Of a stretch of DNA of 22,685 bases, positions 21,620 to 22,685 are shown piece by piece; the first letter of the stretch is position 1, and each line of letters begins with the position of its first letter. The position numbers were made by a program, and so were the translations under genes. The DNA comes from an uncultured Devosia sp. Lineage in GTDB: Bacteria; Pseudomonadota; Alphaproteobacteria; Rhizobiales; Devosiaceae. The notes below the pieces were generated by a model that searched no databases, was not told the DNA's origin, and saw only the letters and a list, made by a program, of their open reading frames with translations. The stretch lies in the NCBI RefSeq assembly GCF_946479885.1, contig NZ_CAMLHM010000057.1:1-22685 (forward strand), written 5' to 3'.

Positions 21620-22291
21620 ATGGGTGAAGACAGGTTTTGGGATCGGCTGGCGGAGCGCTATGCGCGCCAGCCGATTGCCGACGAGGCGGCGTATCAGCGC
21701 AAGCTGGAGATCACGCGCGACTATCTGCGCCCGGACATGGACGTATTGGAATTCGGCTGCGGCACGGGCGGCACGGCTATCCTGCACGCGCCACGGGTGC
21801 GCCATATCACGGCGATCGATTTCTCCGAGGCCATGCTGGCCATCGCCCGCGCCAGGGCGGCTGACGCGGAGGTGACCAATGTCAGCTTCGAGCGCGCCGA
21901 TATCACCAGCTTCGAAGCCCACGACGGTCGCTTCGACGTTGTCCTGGGGCTCAGCATCCTGCATCTGCTGGCTGACAAGGACGCCGTCATCGCCAAGGTG
22001 TTTCGCCTGCTCAAGCCGGGTGGGGTGTTCATCAGCAGCACGAGCTGCATCGGCGACACGATGGGTGCGTTCAAGTTCATCGCGCCCATCGGCAAGGCCA
22101 TCGGCCTGTTGCCGACGCTCGACATCATGACCAGCGCCGACCTGGTGGCCAGCCTCACCGGCGCGGGATTTGCCATAGAACAGCATTGGCAGCCGGGTCG
22201 CGGCAAGGCCGTATTCATCGTCGCACGCGCCCTTGCTGCCCTTCGGGACGAGCGCGACGGCGTTGCCCTGCCGATCGCCTCGCGTGAATGA
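21620..22291 (+). CDS. Class I SAM-dependent methyltransferase
   Basis: A 223-residue cytoplasmic methyltransferase with a Rossmann-like class I fold. Motif I is VLEFGCGTGGTA (about 42-53), with the acidic residue of motif II in ITAIDFSEAMLAIARAR, then FDVVLGLSILHLL (motif IV region) and LKPGGVFIS (motif VI). It matches the Methyltransf_11/25 type, which acts on small molecules, but the substrate is unknown. ATG at 21620 is chosen because CAGGAG lies eight bases upstream; a longer open frame reaching into lysR is not credible. Divergence from lysR suggests LysR control. Confidence 0.88.
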   Translation: MGEDRFWDRLAERYARQPIADEAAYQRKLEITRDYLRPDMDVLEFGCGTGGTAILHAPRVRHITAIDFSEAMLAIARARAADAEVTNVSFERADITSFEAHDGRFDVVLGLSILHLLADKDAVIAKVFRLLKPGGVFISSTSCIGDTMGAFKFIAPIGKAIGLLPTLDIMTSADLVASLTGAGFAIEQHWQPGRGKAVFIVARALAALRDERDGVALPIASRE

Positions 22292-22363
22292 AATGTATTC
22301 AAAATCAATACTTTAGGTCAACAAAACGCATAGGTTCCGCGGTCGCGCTTTTCCCTATTTACA

Positions 22364-22369
22364 TATAAT
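22364..22369 (+). promoter_or_regulatory. Candidate -10 element for the sugar-binding protein gene
   Basis: A consensus TATAAT lies in an AT-rich stretch 70 bases before the GTG start. No good -35 is visible at 16-18 bases upstream, which would fit an activator-dependent or regulated sugar-transport promoter. Confidence 0.35.
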
Positions 22370-22438
22370 AGTACTTTATATAGCGTCTCCCCATCGTCGC
22401 AGGTGAATACGCCGCGACGGCCACATTGGGAGGACATC

Positions 22439-22685
22439 GTGACTATCATTTCCAAGCTCGCTATCGCGGCGAGCCTCGCTACCGCTTTGACTTCCGTCAG
22501 CGTTGCCCAGGAAAACCTCAAGGGCCTGACCATCGGCTTCAGCCAGATCGGCTCGGAATCGGGCTGGCGTGCTGCCGAGACTTCGGTCACCAAGCAGACG
22601 GCCGAAGCCCTCGGTATCGACCTCAAGTTTGCCGATGCGCAGCAGAAGCAGGAAAACCAGATCAAGGCGATCCGCGGCTTCATCG
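22439..22685 (+). CDS. YtfQ-like sugar ABC transporter substrate-binding protein (partial)
   Basis: The first 82 codons of a periplasmic sugar-binding protein; the 3' part lies beyond the window. A signal peptide is evident (residues 1-24, KLAIAASLATALTSVSVA, cleavage before QEN). The mature start, LTIGFSQIGSESGWRAAET and then LKFADAQQKQENQIKAIRGF, closely resembles the galactofuranose-binding protein YtfQ of E. coli. Translation starts at GTG 22439 with GGGAGG five bases upstream. Transporter ATPase and permease genes would be expected downstream, outside the window. The exact sugar is uncertain. Confidence 0.85.
   Translation, partial: MTIISKLAIAASLATALTSVSVAQENLKGLTIGFSQIGSESGWRAAETSVTKQTAEALGIDLKFADAQQKQENQIKAIRGFI

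Noticed and set aside
22318..22683. Minus-strand open frame at the right edge
   Set aside because: It is antisense to a signal peptide and YtfQ-like coding sequence with a good start and ribosome-binding site.

Overview
The window comes from a high-GC alphaproteobacterium, most likely of the order Hyphomicrobiales and perhaps Devosia-like. The main reasons are a GcrA cell-cycle regulator (a family confined to Alphaproteobacteria), GANTC sites and a CtrA-like box in front of it, and the argD-argF-hslO gene order that is common in Rhizobiales-type genomes. The genus is an inference from overall protein flavour.

Layout. 1-3300: an ethanolamine-permease-like APC transporter and an N-formylglutamate amidohydrolase-like enzyme on the minus strand, facing a divergent RpiR-type regulator. 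3361-5589: a polyphosphate kinase 2 (minus) diverging from a PhoR-like sensor kinase (plus), followed by an inverted pair of 46-bp dispersed palindromic repeats. 5783-6426: gcrA with its terminator, then a long regulatory intergenic region. 6776-10290: argD, argF and hslO, with a 118-bp imperfect palindrome between argF and hslO. 10547-15919: a BcsA-like family 2 glycosyltransferase gene split by a mobile element. 16016-18809: a siderophore-interacting flavoprotein and a membrane diguanylate cyclase. 18927-22291: an ABC-F ATPase, a LysR regulator and a divergent SAM methyltransferase. 22439-end: the start of a YtfQ-like sugar-binding protein, cut by the window edge.

The most interesting part is a 3.5-kb transposon at 11326-14838. 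It has 23-bp terminal inverted repeats (20/23 matching) and is flanked by a 9-bp repeat of target sequence. Removing the element plus one repeat copy restores a continuous 616-residue glycosyltransferase. It carries an IS1595-family (ISXO2-like) transposase, a HigB/HigA-type toxin-antitoxin pair, a small XRE regulator, and two unrecognised passenger genes, one near each end, that both look like a coiled coil followed by a winged-helix-like domain. A 15-bp dyad (CAACGA-N3-TCGTTG) occurs at the promoters of the left passenger and the transposase, with a degenerate third copy beside the XRE gene. This suggests the element runs its own regulatory circuit. It also holds a structured intergenic region ending in a tmRNA/tRNA-like 3' end (T-arm plus CCA).

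Other regulatory signals noted are a candidate RirA/Fur-type iron box in front of the siderophore-interacting protein, a hairpin with a T-tract in the argD leader, and a 22-codon upstream ORF before the glycosyltransferase. All functional statements are from sequence reading alone; no searches were run.
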